This document shows, one piece after another, positions 1 through 5,669 of a DNA stretch of 7,412 nucleotides. This DNA comes from an uncultured Dorea sp. GTDB lineage: Bacteria > Bacillota_A > Clostridia > Lachnospirales > Lachnospiraceae. The DNA lies in contig CAJTRM010000036.1 of NCBI GenBank assembly GCA_910578865.1, forward strand, positions 1 through 7,412, in the 5' to 3' direction. The position numbers were made by a program, and so were the translations under genes. Under the pieces are notes generated by a model that worked only from the letters and a program-made list of their open reading frames with translations, made no database searches and was not told the DNA's origin. Within the stretch, counting starts at the first letter, position 1; every line of letters begins with the position of its first letter.

Positions 1-359
1 ACGACCGTGTATGCCGGGAATTTGACAGCCTTTTAGAGACATACGGATACGAAAGAGATAACTGCTGCTACCGGGTGCGCAGGGAAAATACCACCACCAT
101 AGCCTGCTACTGCCATTTCGGCATCATATGCGCCCTTTTATCCCACCTGTGGAATATGTCCCCCTTCATCCTCTGGCACGGCGTCGCCCTGGCCCCCACC
201 TCCGTGACAGAGATCGTATCGGAGGAGCGTCAGCAGGGCATTGCCTCCTTCCGCGCTCTGCGGGTGGGAGATATCTCCCACCTGTATGCCGGACAGGAGC
301 CGCCTTCCTTTGCGGCCAGATTCTGCGAAGTATACAGCAATAAAGACCAGAGGCATTAG
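1..359 (+). CDS. Histidine phosphatase (phosphoglycerate mutase-like) family protein, C-terminal part
   Basis: The reading frame is open from the first full codon (position 3) to a TAG at 357-359, giving 118 residues. The gene starts upstream of the window. The motif CYCHFG (His codon at 114-116) fits the second catalytic histidine of the histidine phosphatase superfamily. It is followed by a helix-rich LLSHLWNMSP segment, the stretch LWHGVALAPTSVT, and the tail SFRALRVGDISHLYAG. This arrangement resembles the C-terminal half of cobalamin phosphatase/phosphoglycerate mutase-like proteins common in Clostridia. The N-terminal RHG phosphohistidine motif lies outside the window, so the substrate cannot be assigned. 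The GTG at 75 is in frame but internal, because homology-like sequence (VCREFDSLLETYGYERDN) lies upstream of it. The gene is separated from the sugar genes by a terminator and is probably unrelated to them. The family call is by recognition. Confidence 0.75.
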   Translation, partial: DRVCREFDSLLETYGYERDNCCYRVRRENTTTIACYCHFGIICALLSHLWNMSPFILWHGVALAPTSVTEIVSEERQQGIASFRALRVGDISHLYAGQEPPSFAARFCEVYSNKDQRH

Positions 360-381
360 AACATGAGGCATTATTTATAGT

Positions 382-430
382 AGAAACAGGAAGAGCCATC
401 CTTCTCCATACGCTCTTCCTGTTTCTTATT
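382..430 (+). terminator. Rho-independent terminator after the phosphatase gene
   Basis: A perfect 15-bp stem (382-396 pairs with 412-426) encloses a 15-nt loop and is followed by a T-rich run (TTATTT). It starts 22 nt after the phosphatase stop. The tail is short and interrupted, but the stem is long and exact. It separates the phosphatase transcript from the downstream PTS operon. Confidence 0.8.
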
Positions 431-474
431 TCACCGCTTTCTGCGTTTTGACCCAATCCCCTTTGTAAAGATGC

Positions 475-492
475 TAAAAGATATGTCTTTTA
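475..492. repeat. 18-bp perfect inverted repeat upstream of the permease promoter
   Basis: TAAAAGA at 475-481 and TCTTTTA at 486-492 form 7-bp arms around a TATG centre. The repeat lies 12 bp upstream of the -35 box at 505. It has no T-tail of its own, so a terminator role is unlikely. It could be an upstream activator site or simply part of an A/T-rich upstream element. The inverted repeat is seen directly; any function is inference. Confidence 0.4.
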
Positions 493-504
493 TTATAAAA
501 AAGC

Positions 505-533
505 TTGACTTTAAATGTAAAAATGTATATACT
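505..533 (+). promoter_or_regulatory. Sigma-A-type promoter for the EIIC-GH1 operon
   Basis: TTGACT (505-510) and TATACT (528-533) are separated by 17 bp, which is near the housekeeping consensus. Transcription would begin near 540, giving a leader of about 40 nt before the ATG at 581. The -10 overlaps a GTATATAC palindrome. Confidence 0.8.
525..532. promoter_or_regulatory. Candidate GntR/HutC operator overlapping the -10 box
   Basis: GTATATAC is a perfect 8-bp palindrome and fits the GT-N-TA-N-AC pattern described for operators of the HutC subfamily of GntR regulators (for example the TreR-type GTATATAC core). It covers most of the -10 hexamer, so a bound repressor would block RNA polymerase. 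Two HutC-type regulators are encoded downstream; the one at 3849 is the closer candidate. The short length of the site makes chance occurrence in A/T-rich DNA possible. Confidence 0.5.
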
Positions 534-564
534 ATAACTAACTCATGAGGGAAAAATTTGGTTT

Positions 565-571
565 AGGAGGG
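565..571 (+). promoter_or_regulatory. Ribosome binding site deciding the EIIC start
   Basis: AGGAGGG lies 9 nt before ATG 581. An in-frame ATG at 545 lies upstream of this site and only about 5 nt after the predicted transcription start, so it would have no ribosome binding site. The ATG at 581 is therefore preferred. Confidence 0.85.
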
Positions 572-580
572 TACTTTTTG

Positions 581-1900
581 ATGAAATTTTCTGATCAATT
601 AACAGAAAAATTGCTGACTTTTGCCAGCAAAGTCGCTTCACAGAAACATATGTGCGCTGTGAAGAATGCATTTACATCCTTAATGCCTGTAATTATCACA
701 GGTTCCTTCTGCACACTGATCACCAACGTTGTCTGTGCCACCGAGGGAAACGGCATCAGCCTGGGGAAACTGCCGGGGATGCAGTGGCTGTCCATGTTCA
801 CGGATTGGTTTAATGCAGCCAACTATGCCACGCTGAACTTTTTCACCGTAGCGGCCGTGGTCCTGATCGGTCTGGAACTGGGCCGGCTGAACCGGCAGGA
901 AGGCTTTATGCCCGGCATCATCGCCCTGTGTTCTTTTGTAAGCTGCCTGCCAAACGTGGTGCAGGTGACCCACAACGATGTGGTCATTGACGTATCCGGC
1001 GTCATCGGCAAAGATTACACAGCCTCCAGAGGACTGTTTTTGGGCATTGTTATCGCCCTGGTGTCTGTGGAGATCTACACAAAGCTGGTGAACAGCGGAG
1101 CTATGAAGATCACCATGCCTGACTCGGTGCCTGGCAATGTGGCCAATTCTTTTAACGTGCTGTTCCCGTCTATGGCCACCGTCCTTATCTGCGCTCTGTT
1201 TAACTTTATCACCACAAAGGTATTTGGCATGAGCCTGTACACCATTATCTACACCTTCCTGCAGACGCCCCTTGAGAAGGTCATGCAGGGACTTCCGGGA
1301 CTTCTGATCCTTATGCTGGTGGCCCAAGTATTCTGGTCTATCGGAATCCACGGCAATCAGATCATCAAGCCTGTCCGCGACCCGCTTCTGAACGCGGCGA
1401 TCCTGGCCAACACGGAACTGGTGGGCCAGGGCATTACGGAGATCTCCAAACTGAACATCATCAACATGTCCTTCTGGGACACCTATATGTCCCTGGGCGG
1501 CTCCGGATGCACCATCGGGCTTTTGATCGCTATTTTCCTGTTCTCAAAAAGAGGGGACTATCGGGCTATTGCCAAGCTGGAAACTGCGCCTGCCATCTTT
1601 GAGATCAATGAGCCTATGACTTTCGGCCTTCCCATTGTACTGAATCCGCTTTTGGTGCTCCCCTTTATCATCACGCCCCTGGTAACAGGCACATTTGCCT
1701 ATTTCATGACAAAGATCGGCTTTGCCGGGGTGTGCGTCTACGCAATGCCCTGGACCACCCCGCCTATCTTAAGCGCGTGGCTGTCCACAGGAGGGAGCAT
1801 CGGCGCCATTATCACCCAGCTTTTGTGTATTCTTCTGTCCATTGCCATCTATACCCCCTTTGTGATCCTGGCCAATAAAGCCCAGGATGCCACAGCATAG
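581..1900 (+). CDS. PTS sugar transporter EIIC, lactose/cellobiose (CelB) family
   Basis: A 439-residue integral membrane permease, the usual length for single-domain EIIC proteins of the lactose/N,N-diacetylchitobiose/cellobiose family. It would carry a sugar, probably a beta-linked disaccharide or beta-glucoside, across the membrane while EIIB phosphorylates it. Seen in the sequence: an amphipathic N-terminus (MKFSDQLTEKLLTFA) before the first membrane segment (about residues 25-50), many further hydrophobic segments, the GIHG motif at residues 255-258 and the EINEPMTFG motif at 341-349. Both motifs are hallmarks of the EIIC phosphorylation and sugar-binding region. The C-terminus ends in a last hydrophobic helix with no fused EIIA or EIIB domain. 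A GH1 gene follows 96 nt downstream and is probably co-transcribed. A promoter with an operator-like palindrome precedes the gene. The exact sugar cannot be read from sequence. Confidence 0.93.
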   Translation: MKFSDQLTEKLLTFASKVASQKHMCAVKNAFTSLMPVIITGSFCTLITNVVCATEGNGISLGKLPGMQWLSMFTDWFNAANYATLNFFTVAAVVLIGLELGRLNRQEGFMPGIIALCSFVSCLPNVVQVTHNDVVIDVSGVIGKDYTASRGLFLGIVIALVSVEIYTKLVNSGAMKITMPDSVPGNVANSFNVLFPSMATVLICALFNFITTKVFGMSLYTIIYTFLQTPLEKVMQGLPGLLILMLVAQVFWSIGIHGNQIIKPVRDPLLNAAILANTELVGQGITEISKLNIINMSFWDTYMSLGGSGCTIGLLIAIFLFSKRGDYRAIAKLETAPAIFEINEPMTFGLPIVLNPLLVLPFIITPLVTGTFAYFMTKIGFAGVCVYAMPWTTPPILSAWLSTGGSIGAIITQLLCILLSIAIYTPFVILANKAQDATA

Positions 1901-1924
1901 CCTGGCAAATCTTATGACATTTTC

Positions 1925-1947
1925 GAGGCGTGTCCACAGCGCGCCTC
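1925..1947 (+). other. Intercistronic hairpin between EIIC and GH1
   Basis: The arms 1925-1933 and 1939-1947 form up to 9 pairs (two of them G-U) around a 5-nt loop. No T-run follows, so it is not a standard terminator. It could stabilise the upstream message or reduce read-through. A related GC-rich stretch (GCGCGCC at 1939-1945) recurs at 1967-1973 just before the GH1 ribosome binding site. Confidence 0.4.
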
Positions 1948-1996
1948 CTATCTATATTGAAACAGTGCGCGCCGCTGAGAGAGGAGAATGTGATCC

Positions 1997-3430
1997 ATGA
2001 ATGAACAAATCAAACTGCCCCAGGGATTTTTCCTTGGGTCCGCTGCCAGCGCATGGCAGACCGAAGGCTGGAAGGGAAAGAAGGAAGGCCAGGATTCCTA
2101 CATGGACGCCTGGTACAAAAAAAACCGGGAGGTATGGCATGAGGGATACGGACCTGCCATCGCCACCAACTTTATAGAACGATACCGGGAAGACATCGGA
2201 TATATGAAAGACATCGGCCTGGACTGTTACCGCACATCTCTCAACTGGTCCCGCTTTCTGACAGATTATGAAAATGCCGCAGTGGATGAGGAGTATGCCT
2301 CCTACTATTCCGACATGATCAACGCCTGTTTGGAGGCCGGGGTGGAGCCAATGATCTGCCTGGAACACTATGAACTTCCCCAGGTCCTGATGGAGCGCTA
2401 CGGCGGCTGGGCCTCCCGCCATGTGGTGGACTTATTTGTAAAATACGCATCCAAAGCGTTTGAGCGTTTCGGCAGCCGGGTCAAATACTGGTTTGCCTTT
2501 AACGAGCCCATCGTTGTCCAGACCCGCGTGTACTTGGACGGGCTCCGGTGGCCTTTCCACCAGGATTCCGGCCTGTGGATGCAGTGGAATTACCACAAGG
2601 CCCTGGCCACGGCAGCCGTCATGGAAGCATACAAAAAAAGCGGGTATCAAAGGCAGGGATGTAAGTTTGGCACCATTATCAATGTAGAAACCGTTTACCC
2701 AAGGACCGATTCCCCTGACGACGTCAACGCCGCAGACAAGTACGACTTGTTCTACAACCGCCTCTTTTTGGACCCGGCCATAAAAGGCAGGTATGAGGAC
2801 GGGTTTTTTGATCTTTTAAAGAAACATGGTATCCTTATGGACTGCGCTCCCGCTGACCTGGCGCTGATAAGAGATAATACCGTTGACTGGGTCGGCATCA
2901 ACCTTTACCACCCGAACCGGGTAAAGGGCAGGATGACCGCCATCCGTCAGGGAGCCCCCTTCCACCCCTGCTATTATTATGAAGAGTTTGACCTGCCGGG
3001 CAAAAAGATGAATCCCTTCCGCGGGTGGGAAATTTACCCAAAGATTATCTATGATTTCGCTCTCCGCATGAAGGAAGAATACAACAACAAGGAATGGTTT
3101 GTGGCGGAAAACGGCATGGGGGTCCAGGACGAAGGCCGACACCGGGATGACACCGGGATGATACAGGACAATTACCGCATCGACTTTTTCAAGCAGCATC
3201 TGTACTGGGCTGTCAGAAGCGTGGAGGAGGGATGCGATCTGAAGGGCTATATGAACTGGGCCTTTACAGACAATGTATCGCCTATGAACGCATTTAAAAA
3301 CCGATACGGCCTGGTGGAGATCGATCTGGATGATCATCGGAACCGGCGCCTGAAAAAATCCGCCTACTTTTTCCAGCAGACCATTGCCAACCGCAGTTTT
3401 TCCTATGAACACGACGAGGATTATAAATGA
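1997..3430 (+). CDS. GH1 glycosidase, probable 6-phospho-beta-glucosidase (module A)
   Basis: A 477-residue cytosolic (beta/alpha)8-barrel enzyme expected to hydrolyse phosphorylated beta-glycosides delivered by the adjacent PTS. AGGAG at 1982-1986 lies 10 nt before the ATG. Family GH1 features are visible: the N-terminal FFLGSAASAWQTEG with sugar-binding Gln21, LEHYELP with His124, the acid/base in FNEP (Glu170) and the nucleophile in AENGMG (Glu371). The C-terminal loop reads DNVSPMNAFKNRYG. Its Ser428, Lys434 and Tyr437 stand where phospho-glycosidases bind the sugar phosphate, while ordinary beta-glucosidases carry Glu-Trp there, so a phosphorylated substrate is favoured. The residue after Ser428 is Pro rather than the Trp or small residue usual in known enzymes, so the preferred sugar is uncertain. 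There is no signal peptide. The gene overlaps the next one by 4 nt, which implies translational coupling. Confidence 0.9.
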   Translation: MNEQIKLPQGFFLGSAASAWQTEGWKGKKEGQDSYMDAWYKKNREVWHEGYGPAIATNFIERYREDIGYMKDIGLDCYRTSLNWSRFLTDYENAAVDEEYASYYSDMINACLEAGVEPMICLEHYELPQVLMERYGGWASRHVVDLFVKYASKAFERFGSRVKYWFAFNEPIVVQTRVYLDGLRWPFHQDSGLWMQWNYHKALATAAVMEAYKKSGYQRQGCKFGTIINVETVYPRTDSPDDVNAADKYDLFYNRLFLDPAIKGRYEDGFFDLLKKHGILMDCAPADLALIRDNTVDWVGINLYHPNRVKGRMTAIRQGAPFHPCYYYEEFDLPGKKMNPFRGWEIYPKIIYDFALRMKEEYNNKEWFVAENGMGVQDEGRHRDDTGMIQDNYRIDFFKQHLYWAVRSVEEGCDLKGYMNWAFTDNVSPMNAFKNRYGLVEIDLDDHRNRRLKKSAYFFQQTIANRSFSYEHDEDYK

Positions 3431-3696
3431 TGACAAAACACCCGAAAAAAGAAACCGAGACCCAGACCCGCATCCGCCAGCTGCGGGACCAGATCAATGC
3501 CCTTGACAGAGATGAAGTCCGCCCTTTTACCCCTTACAAGATCATAACCTATGGCTGCACGGTCTTCTTCCCTCTGGTTCCCTACGCCCTGTACCGGCTG
3601 TGGGGGCCGAAAACGGAGTTTTCTTCCAGGGAACAGATTCTTTGGAGTCTGGTCATAGCCGCCATCGCGGTGTACGCAGCCGCTTTTGCGCTGTAG
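3427..3696 (+). CDS. Small two-helix membrane protein, unrecognised, coupled to GH1
   Basis: An 89-residue protein whose ATG overlaps the GH1 TGA in an ATGA junction; a second ATG follows at 3430. GAGGA at 3416-3420 can serve as ribosome binding site inside the GH1 end. Residues 1-35 are charged and could form a short helix or coiled coil (QTRIRQLRDQINALDRDEV). Two hydrophobic segments follow at about 41-58 (ITYGCTVFFPLVPYALYRL) and 70-89 (ILWSLVIAAIAVYAAAFAL). The loop between them contains WGPKTEFSSRE, and the protein ends directly after the second helix. I do not recognise the family. The overlap places it in the EIIC-GH1 transcript, so a role in permease assembly or regulation is possible but unproven. 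Good coding layout, overlap and ribosome binding site support a real gene. Confidence 0.75.
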   Translation: MMTKHPKKETETQTRIRQLRDQINALDRDEVRPFTPYKIITYGCTVFFPLVPYALYRLWGPKTEFSSREQILWSLVIAAIAVYAAAFAL

Positions 3697-3773
3697 GGCT
3701 TTTACGTCTGCCGGCTCCCCTTCCCTTTTGCTGTGTCACTGTTGTGCATAATCCGGTGCATCATATCCAGGTA

Positions 3774-3802
3774 TTGAATTTGCGTGGGATATACGGTAAA
3801 AT
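3774..3802 (+). promoter_or_regulatory. Promoter of the first GntR regulator
   Basis: TTGAAT (3774-3779) and TAAAAT (3797-3802) are separated by 17 bp, about 46 bp before the ATG at 3849. The stretch 3697-3773 before it shows no clear terminator, so some read-through from the EIIC operon is possible. Confidence 0.65.
3787..3794. promoter_or_regulatory. Near-match to the operator candidate, between -35 and -10
   Basis: GGATATAC differs by one base from the GTATATAC palindrome at 525-532 and sits in the spacer of the regulator's own promoter. This would suit autoregulation. The mismatch breaks the symmetry, so this is only a suggestion. Confidence 0.3.
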
Positions 3803-3848
3803 AGCAGGAAGCGTCTTTATTTTCAGATAAATCAGGAGCCAGCAGACT

Positions 3849-4550
3849 ATGACAAAATACGAAGTGATCTTTAATGATATACGAAAAAAAATAGAGAACG
3901 GCACCTTTCCGGTCAACGCTAAGCTCCCTACGGAGCCGGAGCTGGGCGAACAGTATAAAGTCAGCCGCATTACGGTCAAAAAGGCCATAGACCAGCTTGT
4001 GGCTCAGGGCCTTCTCATCAAACGGCGGGGATCCGGCACTTTTGTAAAGGGGCTTTCCGAGCAGGAGGGCAGACTGTCTCCACAGATCAACGGCCTGTTT
4101 AACGCCATTGATAAATCAAAGATCCAATCCGAAGTCGTTCTTTTTGAGATCATCCCCGCCGGCCAGACCGTTGCGGCAAAACTGAACATCCTGGGCGATG
4201 ATTTCGTATACCATATCATCCGATACCGCTACGGTGAGCCCAACTGGCACACCCTGGATTTCTGTTACATGCCTATCCTGCTGATCCCGGGATTAAAAAA
4301 AGAACACCTTTACGGCTCCATCTACGAATATATTGAAAAAAATCTTGGTCTTAGGATCCAGAGCGCCCACCGCGTCATCCGCGCCAAAAGGCCGGACCAG
4401 TATGACAAGACGTATTTAAAGCTGACCAATACAGACCCTGTCTTGTCTATTGAGCAGGTGGGCTATCTGGACAACGGCACGCCCTTTGAGTACACAGAAC
4501 AGCATTATATCGGAGATAACTATGAATTTAAGACGGTGTCCTTAAGATAA
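3849..4550 (+). CDS. GntR family regulator, HutC subfamily (wHTH + UTRA), module A
   Basis: A 233-residue cytosolic transcription factor. Residues about 3-70 are a winged helix-turn-helix of GntR type: LPTEPELGEQYKVSRITVKK holds the recognition helix and KRRGSGTFVKG the wing. Residues about 90-232 look like a UTRA effector domain (YMPILLIPGL, SIYEYIEKNLGLRI, LSIEQVGYLDNGTPFEYTEQ, ending FKTVSLR), the ligand-binding fold of HutC-type regulators. Related proteins (TreR, NagR) respond to phosphorylated sugars, so a phosphorylated beta-glycoside or its product is a reasonable but unproven effector here. AGGAG at 3834-3838 lies 10 nt before the ATG. It probably represses the EIIC-GH1 operon upstream through the GTATATAC site. 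It has a paralogue at 4809 with the same domain layout. No terminator is evident after it before the tRNA promoter. Confidence 0.92.
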   Translation: MTKYEVIFNDIRKKIENGTFPVNAKLPTEPELGEQYKVSRITVKKAIDQLVAQGLLIKRRGSGTFVKGLSEQEGRLSPQINGLFNAIDKSKIQSEVVLFEIIPAGQTVAAKLNILGDDFVYHIIRYRYGEPNWHTLDFCYMPILLIPGLKKEHLYGSIYEYIEKNLGLRIQSAHRVIRAKRPDQYDKTYLKLTNTDPVLSIEQVGYLDNGTPFEYTEQHYIGDNYEFKTVSLR

Positions 4551-4572
4551 AATAAAAATATCCGATTAGCCC

Positions 4573-4601
4573 TTGATTTTAAAAAAAAGATATGATAAAA
4601 T
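4573..4601 (+). promoter_or_regulatory. Promoter of the tRNA-Gly gene
   Basis: TTGATT (4573-4578) and TAAAAT (4596-4601) are 17 bp apart, with an extended -10 TGA at 4593-4595. Transcription would start near 4608, leaving a leader of about 36 nt before the mature tRNA. Confidence 0.75.
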
Positions 4602-4643
4602 ATGTTTTGTCAGCGAAAGACAGCGACAACATCATATTTTTAC

Positions 4644-4715
4644 GCGCGAGTGGCTCAGTGGTGGAGTATCGCCTTGCCAAGGCGAGGGTCGCGGGTTCGA
4701 ATCCCGTCTCGCGCT
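4644..4715 (+). tRNA. tRNA-Gly, anticodon GCC
   Basis: A 72-nt full cloverleaf. The acceptor stem GCGCGAG (4644-4650) pairs exactly with CTCGCGC (4708-4714). The D stem is 4653-4656 with 4664-4667 (one G-U), the anticodon stem 4669-4673 with 4681-4685, and the anticodon loop TTGCCAA has GCC at 4676-4678. The T stem is 4691-4695 with 4703-4707 around TTCGAAT. Discriminator U73 (4715) is normal for tRNA-Gly in bacteria. The CCA end is not encoded (CTT follows), so it is added after transcription. Position 21 is G (4663) instead of the nearly universal A. The gene has its own promoter and terminator and reads GGC and GGU codons. Confidence 0.97.
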
Positions 4716-4728
4716 CTTATTTTTTAGC

Positions 4729-4766
4729 CGAAAAGTCATATTTCTTTCATGACTTTTCGTTTTTTT
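4729..4766 (+). terminator. Rho-independent terminator of the tRNA-Gly gene
   Basis: A perfect 11-bp stem (4729-4739 with 4749-4759) with a 9-nt loop is followed by seven T (4760-4766). It starts 14 nt after the tRNA and ends 43 nt before the next start codon. Confidence 0.93.
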
Positions 4767-4782
4767 GTGCGGTTCTCCGCGC
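4767..4782 (+). other. Small hairpin before the second GntR gene
   Basis: GTGCGG (4767-4772) and CCGCGC (4777-4782) form 6 pairs (one G-U) around a TTCT loop. The hairpin lies between the tRNA terminator and the GGGAG ribosome binding site (4794-4798) of the regulator. It may shape the 5' end of the regulator message, or be chance. Confidence 0.35.
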
Positions 4783-4808
4783 TAAATTCTTTTGGGAGCG
4801 TACACAGC

Positions 4809-5528
4809 ATGTATAAATACGAGATCATTGCCCAGGACATCCAGTCCAAGATCCTCTCCGGCTTCTACAAGCCGGATGAAAAGCTTCCCCAGGAGCTGGA
4901 ATTGTGCAAACAGTACAACGCCAGCCGCATTACCATACGGGAGGCCATGGAACATCTGGTACACAACGGGCTTATTACCAAACGGAGAGGTTCCGGAACC
5001 TTTGTCAAGGCTGTATCCGGCGGCGCTCTTAATCAGGAGGGCTTTGCCCGGTCACAGCAGTTCGGCGGATTTGCCAAGGACAAACCGGGACACCTGATCA
5101 CTTCTGTTATCCATGAATTTCAGCCTTTGAAGGCTTCCGCAAAGATCGCTGACCTGCTGCAGATTCCGGAGGGGGCCTTTGTGTGCTATGTATGCCGTAC
5201 CAGAAAGGTGGACGACAGGCCCTATGTGACGGAGTATACCTACATGCCAACGGACATTATCACCGGGGTTACGGATGAGGTGGTAAAGGGTTCCATCTAT
5301 TCTTATATAGAAAATACCCTAAAGCTGAAAATACAAAGCGGCCACCGCATCGCCCGCGCTTCTATGCCAACGGATGACGAGCGGATCTGGCTGGAGATCG
5401 GAGACGCCCCTATTCCTATCCTGGAGGTCGAGCAGGTGGCTTACCTGGGTGACGGCCGGATCTTTGAGTATTCCAGATCGAGACACCGGGCAGACTGTTT
5501 TGAGCTGCGCACCGTAAGCGTGCAGTAA
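4809..5528 (+). CDS. GntR family regulator, HutC subfamily (wHTH + UTRA), module B
   Basis: A 239-residue paralogue of the regulator at 3849. The start ATG 4809 (MYKYEIIAQDIQSKI) aligns with the paralogue's MTKYEVIFNDIRKKI and follows GGGAG at 4794-4798. The in-frame ATG at 4749 is inside the tRNA terminator and is rejected. Residues about 3-70 form the winged helix (LPQELELCKQYNASRITIRE, KRRGSGTFVKA). The UTRA domain spans about 95-238 (YTYMPTDII, SIYSYIENTLKLKIQSGHRI, LEVEQVAYLGDGRIFEYSRSRHR, ending LRTVSVQ). Recognition-helix residues are close to the paralogue but not identical (SRITIREAMEHL against SRITVKKAIDQL), so the operators may be related. It likely controls the GH1-EIIC genes downstream. 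No clear -35/-10 pair precedes it, so it may depend on a weak promoter inside the T-run (TTTTTT-17-TAAATT) or on read-through past the tRNA. Its effector is unknown. Confidence 0.92.
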   Translation: MYKYEIIAQDIQSKILSGFYKPDEKLPQELELCKQYNASRITIREAMEHLVHNGLITKRRGSGTFVKAVSGGALNQEGFARSQQFGGFAKDKPGHLITSVIHEFQPLKASAKIADLLQIPEGAFVCYVCRTRKVDDRPYVTEYTYMPTDIITGVTDEVVKGSIYSYIENTLKLKIQSGHRIARASMPTDDERIWLEIGDAPIPILEVEQVAYLGDGRIFEYSRSRHRADCFELRTVSVQ

Positions 5529-5553
5529 TAAATTGAATAGAGCCATTTTCATG

Positions 5554-5593
5554 CTGCAGATCGCCGGCTTTGGCGGAAGGTCTGCAGTTTTTT
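5554..5593 (+). terminator. Rho-independent terminator after the second GntR gene
   Basis: CTGCAGA (5554-5560) pairs with TCTGCAG (5581-5587). An inner CGCC/GGCG stem (5562-5565, 5572-5575) and a small 3' bulge complete the hairpin, and six T follow (5588-5593). It separates the regulator from the GH1-EIIC operon, which therefore needs its own promoter. Confidence 0.85.
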
Positions 5594-5639
5594 ATTTCCT
5601 CAAAGGCTCCAAAAAAAGCGAAAAAAGGAAAAATTCCTC

Positions 5640-5667
5640 TTGCATTTTTATAAAATTATGATATTAT
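5640..5667 (+). promoter_or_regulatory. Candidate promoter of the second GH1-EIIC operon
   Basis: TTGCAT (5640-5645) and TATTAT (5662-5667) are 16 bp apart, with an extended TGA (5659-5661) before the -10. A second extended -10 candidate, TGA-TATAAC (5675-5683), lies 16 bp further on but with only a weak -35. The region is very A/T-rich, so the exact start is uncertain. Confidence 0.55.
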
Positions 5668-5669
5668 AA

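Noticed and set aside
360..580. Catabolite repression (cre) site before the first permease gene
   Set aside because: No sequence close to the CcpA cre consensus was seen here, nor by eye in the other intergenic regions.
680..1351. Long reverse-strand open frame (223 codons) across the first EIIC gene
   Set aside because: It is a shadow of the strong forward coding frame. The translation is rich in His, Gln and Asp with no recognisable domain, and no ribosome binding site was evident.
3697..3773. Terminator after the small membrane protein gene
   Set aside because: Only short, mismatched pairings (around 3680-3700 and the TGCA repeats near 3745-3760) were found, with no stem plus T-run.
4644..4715. 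tRNA-Gly as an integration site for a mobile element
   Set aside because: No second copy of the tRNA 3' end, no integrase and no flanking direct repeat were seen in the window.
4592..4816. Open frame of 74 codons across the tRNA-Gly region
   Set aside because: It spans the tRNA promoter, the tRNA and its terminator. The frame is accidental.
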